Of a stretch of DNA of 64,000 nucleotides, positions 1 through 9,327 are shown piece after piece. The notes under the pieces were generated by a model. The model did not search any database. It saw only the letters and a program-made list of their open reading frames with translations, and was not told the DNA's origin. A program made the position numbers and the translations under genes. This DNA is from Chitinophagales bacterium 33-2 (GTDB lineage: Bacteria > Bacteroidota > Bacteroidia > Chitinophagales > Chitinophagaceae), in the NCBI GenBank assembly GCA_002050435.1, contig MWYV01000034.1, positions 22,988 through 86,987 of the forward strand, written 5' to 3'. The stretch's first letter is position 1. Every line of letters starts with the position of its first letter.

Positions 1-2
1 CT

Positions 3-785
3 GAATTTTATTTCCATGAATTAAGAAGGGCAGGAGGTGTGGTGCATGCGCCTTGCGTGAATAACAGTGATGAACTCACCAATATTAGTGGCAGCGATGT
101 ACATATAGGTTTTATTCACGTGAAACAACTGGAAAAGAAGACCATTGAAAAAATACTCGATGAAAGAAATACAGGCGGCGCTTATATGCACCTCCAGGAT
201 TTTATTGAGCGAACATCAACAGGCATGGAACAACTGAATATGCTGATCAGGATCGGCGCGCTGCGGTTTACAGGAAGGAATAAAAAAGAACTGCTTTGGG
301 AAGCCAATTTTCTGCACAAACATGTAAAACAAAAAACGGCAGTGGGAAATGCTTTGTTTGCCTCAAAGCCATTGAACTTTAGTTTGCCGAAGCTTGAACA
401 AACCGCTCTGGAAGATGCAATGGATGAAATGGAGCTGCTGGGATTTCCGCTTTCCGATCCGTTTGGTCTTGTGGATGCAGAGCTGCATATTTTTATTCCC
501 GCACGCGAACTGAAAGATTACCTGGGAAAACAGGTGGAAGTAATTGGTTATTATGTTACCGAAAAACCTGTGGTTACCATTAAAAAACAGTTGATGCAGT
601 TTGGTACCTTTCTCGACCAGGAGGGCAACTGGCTGGATACCGTGCACTTTCCTGATGTAGCGAACAGATCGCCGCTCATCGGTAAAGGATTTTATCACAT
701 GAAAGGAAAAGTGGTAGAAGACTTCGGTGTATTTGTTGTTGAAGTGGCGTGGATGAAAAAGTTAGGAAGAAAAGTAGTTCAATAA
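3..785 (+). CDS. dnaE: DNA polymerase III alpha subunit (DnaE family), C-terminal part
   Basis: This is the 3' end of a replicative or error-prone polymerase gene. The frame is open from the window edge, so the annotated GTG at 39 is internal. About 260 residues remain. They begin with HAPCVNNS, typical of the fingers/HhH region of bacterial C-family polymerases, followed by the helix-hairpin-helix stretch and the FPLSDPF linker. A C-terminal OB-fold-like segment follows (VEVIGYYVTEKPVVTIKK). The polymerase and PHP domains lie outside the window. Bacteroidota often carry a second, shorter DnaE acting with ImuB-like proteins, and this tail is compatible with that short type, but the paralogue cannot be decided here. 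The gene ends without an obvious terminator. Confidence 0.85.
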   Translation, partial: EFYFHELRRAGGVVHAPCVNNSDELTNISGSDVHIGFIHVKQLEKKTIEKILDERNTGGAYMHLQDFIERTSTGMEQLNMLIRIGALRFTGRNKKELLWEANFLHKHVKQKTAVGNALFASKPLNFSLPKLEQTALEDAMDEMELLGFPLSDPFGLVDAELHIFIPARELKDYLGKQVEVIGYYVTEKPVVTIKKQLMQFGTFLDQEGNWLDTVHFPDVANRSPLIGKGFYHMKGKVVEDFGVFVVEVAWMKKLGRKVVQ

Positions 786-859
786 TAAAACAACAGAAAA
801 CCTTCCGCTAGAAACAAATAGGATTTAAAAAATATAAAACCAACTCTTAAAAACAAGGT

Positions 860-1342
860 TTATGATTGCTTCAATTGCAGCACCCTGATCTTTTTAAAAG
901 CAGTTTGCCTTGCATTATAAAAACTGAAAAGTGTGCGGCCAAAAAATTTCACGGGCCAGTCTAGCAGCACATCTTTCTCATTCCGGGCAAATTTTGCTTT
1001 TTTGATATCTGCAAGATCAACTTCAACAGGAATCACCAGAACATTTTTCATGTTATTGGCAAAGCGCACATCAAGCGCTTCGTTCTCCAGCGTATCTGCA
1101 AAATCCACAAGGTCATCTTCAAAATCTTCCGCATCAATAAAAGCAAGCATAGCGGCGCCTCCCTGCATTAAAAGCATGTTTTGCTTCACCGTTTTTGTAG
1201 TATCGACAGAACAGGAAAAGAAAAAATCAAAAGGCGTTCCGGATCGTTCAGAAGAAAGGATTAAAAACCCTGTTTGTGTTTTGTCCTGGGCTAACAATCC
1301 ACAGGATAGCAAAAGAAAATGGAAGAATAGTATCGGTTTCAT
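860..1342 (-). CDS. Hypothetical secreted protein, 160 aa
   Basis: I do not recognise this family. The ORF track extends it upstream to 1507, but that extension is translated repeat DNA (see 1413-1507). The internal ATG at 1342 gives a clean signal peptide (MKPILFFHFLLLSCGLLAQ, cleavage after LLAQ), so I place the start there. The mature part is about 140 residues with an acidic central stretch (FEDDLVDFADTLENE) and a basic C terminus, and no membrane segment beyond the leader. It is convergent with the polymerase gene. A periplasmic or outer-surface location is inferred from the leader only. Confidence 0.6.
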   Translation of the reverse strand: MKPILFFHFLLLSCGLLAQDKTQTGFLILSSERSGTPFDFFFSCSVDTTKTVKQNMLLMQGGAAMLAFIDAEDFEDDLVDFADTLENEALDVRFANNMKNVLVIPVEVDLADIKKAKFARNEKDVLLDWPVKFFGRTLFSFYNARQTAFKKIRVLQLKQS

Positions 1343-1412
1343 ACCCGGATTTTTGGATGAACCGAAGATAGAATAAATTTTTTTAATCACTTTCCCAGGT
1401 AAATCATGTTTG

Positions 1413-1507
1413 CAGCGATCTGCGGGCAACAAAAAAGCCTCCCGCAGATTACGCAGATTTTCGCTGATGGATCTTCTGCGTTCATCCGCGATATCTGCGG
1501 GCAACAA
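1413..1507. repeat. Palindromic 75-bp-type repeat, single copy (repeat A)
   Basis: One unit of a dispersed repeat whose arms read CCGCAGATTACGCAG and, about 45 bp on, CTGCGTTCATC then ATCTGCGGGCAA. The outer arms (CCCGCAGAT / ATCTGCGGG) and inner arms (ACGCAGA / TCTGCGT) are inverted, so a unit can fold into a hairpin. Further copies lie at 33.7 kb, 35.8-36.25 kb (array) and 50.15 kb. Translation of this DNA gives the LPADRADERR-like N-termini seen in several spurious ORFs. Confidence 0.8.
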
Positions 1508-1575
1508 TAGGAAGGTACTGGTGTCAAATAGATCCAGGGTTTCTCACCAAAAGAAATTCCAGGCCTAATCTTATC

Positions 1576-1997
1576 ACATTTGGGTGGCTGCCGCGCCTCA
1601 TTGCTCCTGTTTGTAACTTGAAGAATCATCATACCTAAGATGGAGCAATTCAGCGCCTCAGGACTTTTAAATAACCAGAGCGCGGGGTGTTGCACCTGTC
1701 TTATCATACGGAGGGCTCTCTTGCGCAATCACCCTAAGACAACTTGTAACCGATACTGCTCCGCATTGATTGCGCTTGAATTTTTGCCTGCCCACCGAAG
1801 CGAAGCGCAGGAGGGGCCACCTTTTTTTTCAAGAAAAAAGGTGGAAGATGCATTTATCATAGCGCTGCTGTCCGGCAAGAAACTCCATTAGGTTATTGCA
1901 ACTGCAAAATCTAAGGCCCGGTTTAAGTAATCATCAACAACGCCAGATCCATTGCGCGTTTCATCGAAATCAAATAATTTTCCCCGGACAGCAATGA
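1576..1997. repeat. Composite non-coding element, repeat B copy 1
   Basis: A segment of about 420 bp repeated nearly intact at 34.5 kb, with variants at 33.9 kb and 50.3 kb. It contains several inverted pairs: ATTGCTCC/GGAGCAAT, TTGCGCAAT/ATTGCG, and a strong hairpin CCACCTTTTTT/AAAAAAGGTGG. It ends in TTTTCCCCGGACAGC, the reverse complement of the sequence that begins the header of other copies (50014). The short ORFs here do not look like real proteins. It behaves like a non-autonomous mobile element; its mechanism is unknown. Confidence 0.75.
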
Positions 1998-2178
1998 TTG
2001 ACCATTGACCATTCACTGCTCTCCGGCATTGTGCATAAAGCAACGTGAGCAATAAAAACTGAGGATTTAATTGCTAATTTGCATATTTAATTTGAACTTT
2101 TTAACAGGTTAAACAAGGAGGTTGCCATTCACATAATTTTATCATTTGCGCCGCAGGAAATAATAGTAAATTCCTGCC

Positions 2179-2985
2179 TTGAAACGCTGGTTATCCTTAA
2201 TTTTCGCCCTCATTTTTTTCAGCACCATTTTGGAAGCCCAAAACCTGAACGGGTATTGGAAAGGTACGCTTACCATGACCGGTGGATGTTTTCCTGTAAA
2301 CCATATTGAACTTCAGATCAAAATAAAAGGCAATGAGGTCTGGGGTGATTCCTATCACTATCTTGATGTAAACAATTATGTGAAAAAAGATTTCAGAGGA
2401 AGTTACGATCCTGAAACAAAAAAGCTGATTGTGCAGGAAGGATTGGTCACCACTTTTAAAATAAGGCCCGACTGCCAGGTATGTATAAAAAGATACGAAC
2501 TTACTTACAGCACCAATGGTACACAGGAAATCCTTACTGGAGGATGGACCGGCCATATTATGAACTCCCGTATCCGTTGCCAGGATGGTTCTATTGTTCT
2601 TTCCCGGATTAAAGAATCCGTGTTTCGTGAAATTCCTGAAATTGCTGTGGATACCGGGCAACTGCGACTTGATTTTTATGATAATGCGGAAGTGGATGGT
2701 GATTCCATAACGGTGCGGGTAAACGGACAAACCATTCTCACCCACCAGCGGCTTTCAACCAAACCCATAACTGCTTTTGTGACCATTGACCAGAACAATC
2801 CATTCCAGGAAGTGGAGATGGTAGCAGAAAACCTGGGATCTATTCCTCCAAACACTGCCATTCTCATTGTTACCGCAGGAAAAGACCGTTACCAGTTATT
2901 TTTGTCATCTACGGAAGAAAAATCAGCCAGGGTAAGATTTGTTTATGATCCTGACCGGCGGGGTCGTATGAACAGCGAGCGGTAA
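2179..2985 (+). CDS. Hypothetical secreted protein with C-terminal Bacteroidota Ig-like domain
   Basis: 268 residues with a TTG start. No in-frame ATG precedes the signal peptide (MKRWLSLIFALIFFSTILEAQ), so TTG is needed to keep the leader. Residues about 22-140 form a region with a Cys pair (CQVC). Residues about 150-260 match a domain I associate with Bacteroidota secreted proteins (FYDNAEVDGDSITVRVNGQ, then VEMVAENLGSIPPNTAILIV). Such domains usually sit at the C terminus of envelope proteins of unknown role. The next gene starts 30 bp downstream on the same strand and may be co-transcribed. Function is unknown. Confidence 0.75.
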   Translation: MKRWLSLIFALIFFSTILEAQNLNGYWKGTLTMTGGCFPVNHIELQIKIKGNEVWGDSYHYLDVNNYVKKDFRGSYDPETKKLIVQEGLVTTFKIRPDCQVCIKRYELTYSTNGTQEILTGGWTGHIMNSRIRCQDGSIVLSRIKESVFREIPEIAVDTGQLRLDFYDNAEVDGDSITVRVNGQTILTHQRLSTKPITAFVTIDQNNPFQEVEMVAENLGSIPPNTAILIVTAGKDRYQLFLSSTEEKSARVRFVYDPDRRGRMNSER

Positions 2986-3015
2986 GGCTGGCATAAGAGT
3001 TTTATACTTTCCAGC

Positions 3016-3813
3016 ATGCGTAGCACTGCTCATATTAAATCACACCCGATTCACCCCATTCTGGTTCCCTTTCCTATTGCATTTCTTATCGGTAGTTTTC
3101 TTTTTGATCTGTATGGGTTTGTCTTTAAAGAACCGGCTTTATATCAAACTTCATTTTATATGCAGGTTGCGGGGATAGGCTTTGCAGTTCTTGCAGCCAT
3201 TCCCGGGTTGATTGACCTGAATAAAACTGTGCCTCCTGATAGTTCTGCAAGAAAGAGAGGCATCCGGCATGGCATCCTCAATACACTCATGCTCATTATT
3301 TTCACAATTGCCTGGTTCTACAGAAAAGGAGATAATGCAGATATGCGCATTTTGCTTCTGATGGAATTTACAGGATCCATTCTCTTATTTATTGCTGGAT
3401 GGATGGGAGGCACCCTTGTTTACCGTAACCAGATCGGTGTTGACCGCAGATATGCGCATTCAGGCAAATGGAAGGAAGTATTTATTCCCGATGATGCACC
3501 GGAAACTTTTGCTGTTGAAGGAGCAGAGGATCTTAAGTACAACCAAATGATCCTGGTACATAAAGGAGACAAAAGAATGGTGCTGGCACTTACAGAAAAT
3601 GGTTTTGTTGCGTTTGACGACCGTTGTCCCCATAAAGGAGCATCACTTGCAGCAGGAGCCATTATGTGTGGCACAGTTCAGTGTCCCTGGCACGGCAGTC
3701 AGTTTCATGTGCATTCAGGTGAAGTAACTGCAGGTCCTGCAGAAGAAGGAATCAGGATATATAAAGTGCTGAAGGATAGTGGTAAAATCTTTATCTCCAC
3801 AATCAATAAGTAG
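3016..3813 (+). CDS. DUF2231 membrane domain fused to a Rieske [2Fe-2S] domain
   Basis: 265 residues. Residues about 1-145 are a DUF2231-type integral membrane domain with four hydrophobic segments, opening with the typical HPIHPILVPFPIAF. Residues about 160-265 are a Rieske ferredoxin-like domain carrying both ligand motifs: CPHKG (C-x-H) and CPWHGSQF (C-x2-H). All four cluster ligands are present. This suggests a membrane-anchored electron-transfer protein, partner unknown. Soluble Rieske domains of this type also act as ferredoxins for oxygenases. It probably shares a transcript with the upstream secreted protein. The start ATG is clear. Confidence 0.88.
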   Translation: MRSTAHIKSHPIHPILVPFPIAFLIGSFLFDLYGFVFKEPALYQTSFYMQVAGIGFAVLAAIPGLIDLNKTVPPDSSARKRGIRHGILNTLMLIIFTIAWFYRKGDNADMRILLLMEFTGSILLFIAGWMGGTLVYRNQIGVDRRYAHSGKWKEVFIPDDAPETFAVEGAEDLKYNQMILVHKGDKRMVLALTENGFVAFDDRCPHKGASLAAGAIMCGTVQCPWHGSQFHVHSGEVTAGPAEEGIRIYKVLKDSGKIFISTINK

Positions 3814-4217
3814 TTTTACCATTAAATCCGGGGAAACATCCGTTTGTATTCTCAACATTATCAGTAAATACATCATCCCGATAATAGGTCAAAACCACCA
3901 TTGTTTGGTGTGGTGTATCATCTTAGTTTTGTGTCAGAAGTTGTTTGATTCAAATCAAACATTCCAATATCCGGGAAACCAAAAAAACCAGTCCTTAAAA
4001 AAACCAAATGGCCCACGCCAAAATCCAATATCAGGCAACTTCTTTTTTTTACCAATAACGCTATGAAAATATTTATCCTTAGAAAAACCAAAACCAATTC
4101 CTAAAAAAACCGATCCAGATCCATTGAATTCCACAGGCGTCCAATAATGAATAACCCCCATTAAGACCACTCATCCGCCTGACAATATTCTCCCCCCGAA
4201 CCAGGGGGAGTTTTAGT
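3814..4217. other. Intergenic region with a hairpin
   Basis: A 404-bp gap between convergent genes. It holds a perfect 8-bp hairpin (TGTTTGAT, loop TCAA, ATCAAACA; 3942-3961) that could be an operator or an RNA stem. After that comes an A/C-rich stretch whose complement is rich in GGATTGG and GGTTTT. ORFs here (for example 3955-4170 on the minus strand) are Trp/Gly/Phe-rich and look like composition artefacts. A terminator hairpin closes the region. Confidence 0.5.
4190..4216. terminator. Probable bidirectional terminator
   Basis: CTCCCCC, 7-nt loop, GGGGGAG, then TTTTAGTTT on the plus strand. It sits between the end of the Rieske gene and the end of the convergent trehalose synthase gene, where a shared terminator is expected. 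The T-tract is better for plus-strand transcripts. Confidence 0.65.
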
Positions 4218-7200
4218 TTAAGCACTGAATAAATTTTTTGATGCGGTTTCAAGCAACTTAATCGGGATCATAACATGATCCGGCCTTTTGCTGATCTCTC
4301 CGTTTAAGGCTAATAATGATTTTTCAATAATATAGGTTTCCAGCATCACCTCAATATCTTCATCTGCTTCAGGAATGAGGTCTGTTTCTCTGATCACTTC
4401 AAAATATGCTGCTGTAAAAAACCCACTCATGTAATGACCCCACAAAGGTGCAAAAGGCAGGAGATCAGGGATCTCTTCTTTTGGAACATGTGTGGTGGCA
4501 AGAATGGATTCGTAGGCAACATAGTAAAACGAGCGCACCATGGAAGCCACGTCTCTTAGTGGTGAACGTTTTAATCTTCTTTCACTGAAGTTGCGGTAAG
4601 GGTCCCCACCAAAATCATGTATGGCGATATCTTTTCCGGTGAACAGTACCTGGTCGAGGTGCAGGTTTCCATGGATCCTTATCTTTTTTGCATCCAGCTT
4701 TTTATTATAGATCCTTTTTAATATCGAAAGCAGCACTTCTTTTTTTGACGACCAGGACCTTAAATCTTCCTGTTCACCTGCTGGTAGCTGGTCAAGATTT
4801 TTATCAACATGATTAAAGGTTTCTCTTACCAGGGATTGCAGGGAAGAAAAAAGCGAGCGTTGGTAATGAAGCGAAAATGCTTCCGGTTGAAAACCAGCTT
4901 TACCAGATTTGTCTGCCAGTGCAAGGTGCATTTCTGCAATTCTTTTTCCAAGGAAACGAGCCTGTTCAGAAGCCGGGCCTCCAAGTAAGACCTGCATTTC
5001 ATTATCCAGTTGGTCATATAATACAGGATTAATCAGGCTCCCTTTCAGATCTGTTGGTATTTTCTTCCTGTTACCAGCCAGTATTCTTTCAATAAAATTC
5101 TGAAGGCGCTCGATCATAAAAGTCCTGCCGTCTCCGTGATTTTCTACCATGGCCTGCATCATGCCCATCGACCATGTTTCTTTTTCTCCCATCCAGCCAA
5201 TGCTTCCTATATATGCAGGAACCTTACTGTAATTGGTATCTTCTGTAATAAATGTAGTGAGTTCAACATCCGGATGAATACCTGCATCCAGCTTTCGGTA
5301 CATTTTAAGAAAATAGGCATTATCAAATGTGATTGAAGTGTTTTTGTAATCTGTTGCATGTACTTTAGAACGGATTTCTGGATGGTTGGCCAAATGATCT
5401 TTCAACGCATTGTTGGCAGTGAAATGCAATACAGAATGTTTAAGGTTTACAATGGAATTGCCCGCAAGTTTTTCAAACAGCCAGTGTTGCAATTCAGGCG
5501 TATAAAATGCATCTGTAAGCATGCCTTCTGCATCCGGAGTAATCAGGTGCGCAATAAATGCATGGGGGCAGCTTTCTCTTAATATATTTTTTAATGGATC
5601 TTTTGCAAAACTAAAAGGAAGATGGTAAAATTCAGGAAGTCCACTTTCAAATTGCACTTCAATAACTACAAGATATACCGCACCTGAAGGAAGTTCAATG
5701 GTTTCATGCAAAGACATGGAAACTGCAAATACCTTTTTTTGTTTTGATGCGAACCACTCTGCTCTTTGTATATAAGCCGGAAGGATCTCGGATTCAAGAA
5801 TGGACCTAAACGGATCTTCAAAAAGATCATTTATAAAATTCACCTGCAACTCGGGCAATTTATCCGGGTGCAAAGTTTCGCTTTCTCTTTTTCTTAATTC
5901 AAACCATTGAAATGAATGCGAACCAAGTGTAAAGAAATAAGGTGATTCTTTTACAACAGGAAATTGGTTTTTGCTGAAAACTTCTACAGGAGTGTAACCC
6001 GCAAATGAATGGAGATCCACTTCCGCGGCTTGCGAATATTTTGAAAGGTTGACGACCACCAGCAGGTCTTCATCTTGATAACTTCTTGTAAAAGCAAGGA
6101 TCTTTGGATTGTCAACATTGATGAATTTCATATCACCTCTTCCAAATGCCTTGTATTTTTTGCGCATGTTTATAATGCGCTTCATGTACCAGAAAAGTGA
6201 AGAAGTATTTCTTTTCTGCAATTCAACATTAACTGCTTCATAATTGTATTCCGGATCGATGATCACAGGCAGGTACAGACTTTGTGGATTGGCAGCAGAA
6301 AATCCTGCATTCCTGTCTGGCGACCATTGCATTGGTGTTCTGACTCCATCGCGATCACCGAGATAGAAATTATCACCCATACCAATTTCATCACCATAAT
6401 AAATCACCGGTGTTCCAGGCATGGAAAAGAGCAGGGAATTCATTAATTCAATTTTCCGCCTGTCATTATCCATCAATGGTGCCAGCCGGTGACGGATACC
6501 AAGGTTAATGCGTGCTTTTGGATCTTTTGCATACACCTTGTACATATAATCCCTTTCTTCATCCGTTACCATTTCAAGCGTAAGTTCATCGTGGTTGCGC
6601 AGGAACATCGCCCACTGGCAGGTATCCGGAATGGCAGGGGTTTGGTCAAAAATATCAGTAATAGGGTAACGGTCTTCGCGCTGCAGGGCCATGAACATCC
6701 TTGGCATTACCGGGAAATGATAATTCATGTGGCATTCGTCTCCGTTACCGAAATAAGAAGCGGAATCTTCAGGCCACATATTGGCTTCAGCAAGAAATAC
6801 TGTACCCGGGAAATGCTGGTCTATATGCGATCGCAGTGTTTTCAGGTATACATGGGTTTCAGGAAGGTTTTCTCCATTTGTACCTTCTCTTTCAAATAAA
6901 TAAGGAACCGCATCCAGGCGAAATCCGTCAACACCCATTTCACACCAGTAATCCAGCACCCTGATCACTTCTTCCTGCACCTTTTTATTATCAAAATTCA
7001 GGTCGGGCTGGTGATGAAAGAAACGGTGCCAGTAGTATTGCTGGGCAATCGGGTCCCATGTCCAGTTAGATGCTTCAAAATCCTGGAAAATAATCCGTAC
7101 GTCGCGGTACTGGTTCGGATCGTCTGTCCACACATAATAATCCCTTTCCGGTGAACCTTTTGGTGCACGCCTGGCTTTTTGAAACCAGGGATGCTGATCG

Positions 7201-7529
7201 GAAGTGTGGTTGATGACCAGTTCTGTGATCACTTTCAGGTTTCTTTTATGCGCTTCTTCCAGCAATATTTTGAAGTCGGCAATGGTTCCATAAGAAGGAT
7301 TGATATTGTAATAATCAGCAATATCGTAGCCATCATCTTTTAACGGAGAAGGATAAAAGGGCAGGAGCCAGATTGCTGTAACCCCGAGATCCTGCAAATA
7401 ATCCAGTTTTTGCATCAGGCCCTTAAAGTCCCCCATCCCATCGCCATTGCTGTCACTAAAAGCTTTTATGTGCAGTTCATATATAATCGCATCTTTATAC
7501 CAGTGTATCTTATCATCCAATTGAGTCAT
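4218..7529 (-). CDS. treS: Trehalose synthase-maltokinase fusion (TreS-Mak)
   Basis: 1103 residues, the usual length of the fused enzyme. Residues about 1-560 are a GH13 trehalose synthase (maltose/trehalose interconversion). The catalytic residues are visible: nucleophile D206 in DGFRLDAVPY, acid/base E248 in FLAEAN, and the transition-state Asp in RNHDE (about 314). Residues about 590-1103 are a maltokinase (Pep2/Mak-like) that would phosphorylate maltose to maltose-1-phosphate, with HGNLHLDQVL near 953 and the metal-binding IHDFGGDP near 972. The product normally feeds the GlgE route to alpha-glucan; glgE is not in this window. A second trehalose enzyme, OtsAB, lies 7 kb away. Transcribed alone from a clear ATG. 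Confidence 0.95.
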   Translation of the reverse strand: MTQLDDKIHWYKDAIIYELHIKAFSDSNGDGMGDFKGLMQKLDYLQDLGVTAIWLLPFYPSPLKDDGYDIADYYNINPSYGTIADFKILLEEAHKRNLKVITELVINHTSDQHPWFQKARRAPKGSPERDYYVWTDDPNQYRDVRIIFQDFEASNWTWDPIAQQYYWHRFFHHQPDLNFDNKKVQEEVIRVLDYWCEMGVDGFRLDAVPYLFEREGTNGENLPETHVYLKTLRSHIDQHFPGTVFLAEANMWPEDSASYFGNGDECHMNYHFPVMPRMFMALQREDRYPITDIFDQTPAIPDTCQWAMFLRNHDELTLEMVTDEERDYMYKVYAKDPKARINLGIRHRLAPLMDNDRRKIELMNSLLFSMPGTPVIYYGDEIGMGDNFYLGDRDGVRTPMQWSPDRNAGFSAANPQSLYLPVIIDPEYNYEAVNVELQKRNTSSLFWYMKRIINMRKKYKAFGRGDMKFINVDNPKILAFTRSYQDEDLLVVVNLSKYSQAAEVDLHSFAGYTPVEVFSKNQFPVVKESPYFFTLGSHSFQWFELRKRESETLHPDKLPELQVNFINDLFEDPFRSILESEILPAYIQRAEWFASKQKKVFAVSMSLHETIELPSGAVYLVVIEVQFESGLPEFYHLPFSFAKDPLKNILRESCPHAFIAHLITPDAEGMLTDAFYTPELQHWLFEKLAGNSIVNLKHSVLHFTANNALKDHLANHPEIRSKVHATDYKNTSITFDNAYFLKMYRKLDAGIHPDVELTTFITEDTNYSKVPAYIGSIGWMGEKETWSMGMMQAMVENHGDGRTFMIERLQNFIERILAGNRKKIPTDLKGSLINPVLYDQLDNEMQVLLGGPASEQARFLGKRIAEMHLALADKSGKAGFQPEAFSLHYQRSLFSSLQSLVRETFNHVDKNLDQLPAGEQEDLRSWSSKKEVLLSILKRIYNKKLDAKKIRIHGNLHLDQVLFTGKDIAIHDFGGDPYRNFSERRLKRSPLRDVASMVRSFYYVAYESILATTHVPKEEIPDLLPFAPLWGHYMSGFFTAAYFEVIRETDLIPEADEDIEVMLETYIIEKSLLALNGEISKRPDHVMIPIKLLETASKNLFSA

Positions 7530-7721
7530 AGGTCCCTTCTTTAAAGTTTTACTAAGGCATAATTAATGTGCCAGCCCGCCATCAAAAATAAAATCCTGTC
7601 TTCAATATTAGTTTATTAACGGTGTTTGGAAACTAGCAGGGTATTTATACCAAAAAAAAATATCTGAAAAAGCGCTGCAGGAACATTGGAAACTAACCAT
7701 CGGGGGTTTATCTTGCCAGCG

Positions 7722-7973
7722 ATGAAGGTGCAGGAATTTAATTTGATGAACGAAGTGGGTCAGGCAGATGTATTACTTGACCAGGGAGTTATGGTGGCTG
7801 AAAGGATTTATAAAGACTTCAAGATCATTCTTTACCAGGTACAGCATTTCTACGTGGAGGTTTATTTTAATAAAACTTATGAAATGATCCAGGGTTTCAG
7901 GGCATTTGAAAGTATGCAACACCTTGATCCTTATCTCGAATCAATCGATATAAGGGAACTCACCTATAGTTGA
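7722..7973 (+). CDS. Small hypothetical protein, paralogue of 23968-24225
   Basis: 83 residues from the ATG at 7722. The track's earlier TTG adds 12 residues not shared with the paralogue. I do not recognise a named family. It aligns with the protein at 23968-24225 over most of its length: MKVQEF versus MQIKEF at the start, YQVQHFYVEVYF versus FQVEGFYVEMFY in the middle, and LDPYLESIDI versus LTPYLNAIDL at the end. It has no signal peptide or membrane segment, so it is probably cytosolic. It is a single-gene unit before the desaturase, with no evidence of function. Confidence 0.65.
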   Translation: MKVQEFNLMNEVGQADVLLDQGVMVAERIYKDFKIILYQVQHFYVEVYFNKTYEMIQGFRAFESMQHLDPYLESIDIRELTYS

Positions 7974-8080
7974 TTGGCCGCTTGGCCAGGCCAATAGGCA
8001 TATTTTAACTCCCGGCTCACCGATTTCCTTGAAATGGCGCTGCATCATTTCCTATATTTATCCCCTTATTTATTTGAAGT

Positions 8081-9100
8081 ATGCAGAAGAAAGATTTTAT
8101 CTATTCAGATAGCTCAGAGCCACATCGGTTAAGAACAAGGCAAATTCTTAAGCAGCATCCTGATGTAAGGAAGTTGATCGGTAAAAACCCAGGGACCTTC
8201 CTTTTTATTTTGTTCCTCGTGGGTTTTCAGGTAGCTGGTGCCTGGTTCCTGGCAGACAAACCCTGGTGGGCAATTTTTGTAGCTGCCTATTTTGTAGGGG
8301 CTTTCGTAGATCATGCTTTATTTGTAATGATCCATGAGTGTGCGCACAAGCTGATCTTTAAAAATCCCATTGCCAACAGGTATGCCGGTATTTTTGCCAA
8401 TATACCCCAGGTATTTCCAAGTTCAGTTTCTTTCGAACGTTACCATATTAAACACCATAGTTTTCAAGGTGTACATGAATTGGATGCCGACCTTCCCAAC
8501 AGGTGGGAAGCAAAACTGATCAACAATTATTTTATTGGAAAGGTGATCTGGTTTTTATTCTACCCTTTATTCCAGGCTTTCCGTGTGGCCCGTTTAAAAG
8601 AGATCAAACCGTTTGATAGCTGGATCGCTTTGAACTGGGGCGTACAAATCGTTTTTGTTGCTGCCATCTGGTATTTTCTTGGTCCAAAAGCCATTGTATT
8701 TTTAACCGCCAGTTTATTCTTTTCTGTAGGCTTGCATCCTTTGGGTGGCCGCTGGATTCAGGAACACTACCTAACCCAGGGGGAACAGGAAACCTACAGC
8801 TATTACGGACCGTTAAATACTGTGGCATTCAATGTGGGATACCATAATGAGCACCATGATTTTCCTTCCGTTCCGTGGAATAAGCTTCCTCTAATTAAAA
8901 ACACGGCTGCTGGTTATTACGATTCACTTGCTTCACATAATTCATGGACGAAATTATGGCTGCGTTTCATTTTCGACCGTGAACTTTCTTTGTGGAGCCG
9001 GGTGGTCAGAAAGAACCGTGGGAAGGTAGCGCTTGTAGACGAATCAAAACCAGACGTGGAAATGATCAAGTCCGAGCAGCTCGCAACCACCACAGTGTAA
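8081..9100 (+). CDS. Sphingolipid Delta4-desaturase (DES1)-like fatty acid desaturase
   Basis: 339 residues, a membrane di-iron desaturase. Three histidine boxes are present: HECAH, HIKHH and NEHHD. The resemblance to eukaryotic dihydroceramide Delta4-desaturase (DEGS1) is unusually specific. The N terminus has the YSD..PH..R...IL...P motif, the middle has SFERYHIKHH, and the C-terminal half reads GLHPLGGRWIQEHY, ETYSYYGPLN and FNVGYHNEHHDFP, followed by YYDSL..HNSW. These are family signatures rather than generic desaturase features. Four or more hydrophobic segments place it in the inner membrane. Bacteroidota make dihydroceramides, so the inferred reaction is introduction of the 4,5-double bond in the sphingoid base. 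An alternative is desaturation of another sphingolipid-like lipid. Monocistronic, clear ATG. Confidence 0.88.
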   Translation: MQKKDFIYSDSSEPHRLRTRQILKQHPDVRKLIGKNPGTFLFILFLVGFQVAGAWFLADKPWWAIFVAAYFVGAFVDHALFVMIHECAHKLIFKNPIANRYAGIFANIPQVFPSSVSFERYHIKHHSFQGVHELDADLPNRWEAKLINNYFIGKVIWFLFYPLFQAFRVARLKEIKPFDSWIALNWGVQIVFVAAIWYFLGPKAIVFLTASLFFSVGLHPLGGRWIQEHYLTQGEQETYSYYGPLNTVAFNVGYHNEHHDFPSVPWNKLPLIKNTAAGYYDSLASHNSWTKLWLRFIFDRELSLWSRVVRKNRGKVALVDESKPDVEMIKSEQLATTTV

Positions 9101-9327
9101 AGAGCGTTTGTAGCACGTCCCAGAACCCAATTTTTCTAATCAGGAAATAGCTGCCTTCTTAACGAAAAGGTTTTGCGGCTATGCCGAACTTCCTGGTCAT
9201 ACATTATTATTAAGAAAAAATTCGGGATCGTACTGGATTCATTCCTGCGTGAATGCATGAACCAATTCATCAAATGATCCATATTACTTCGGGTTCATGG
9301 CGATTTGAATGCCCATAGTTTTATTTG

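Noticed and set aside
1640-1891. ORFs LIALEFLPAHRSEAQEGPPFF in repeat B copies
   Set aside because: Same DNA repeat at 1.6, 34.0 and 34.6 kb with different frames kept open; not conserved as protein.
3955-4170. Minus-strand ORF of 71 codons, Trp/Gly/Phe-rich
   Set aside because: Its residues reflect GGATTGG/GGTTTT composition; no family features and it lies in a terminator-rich convergent gap.
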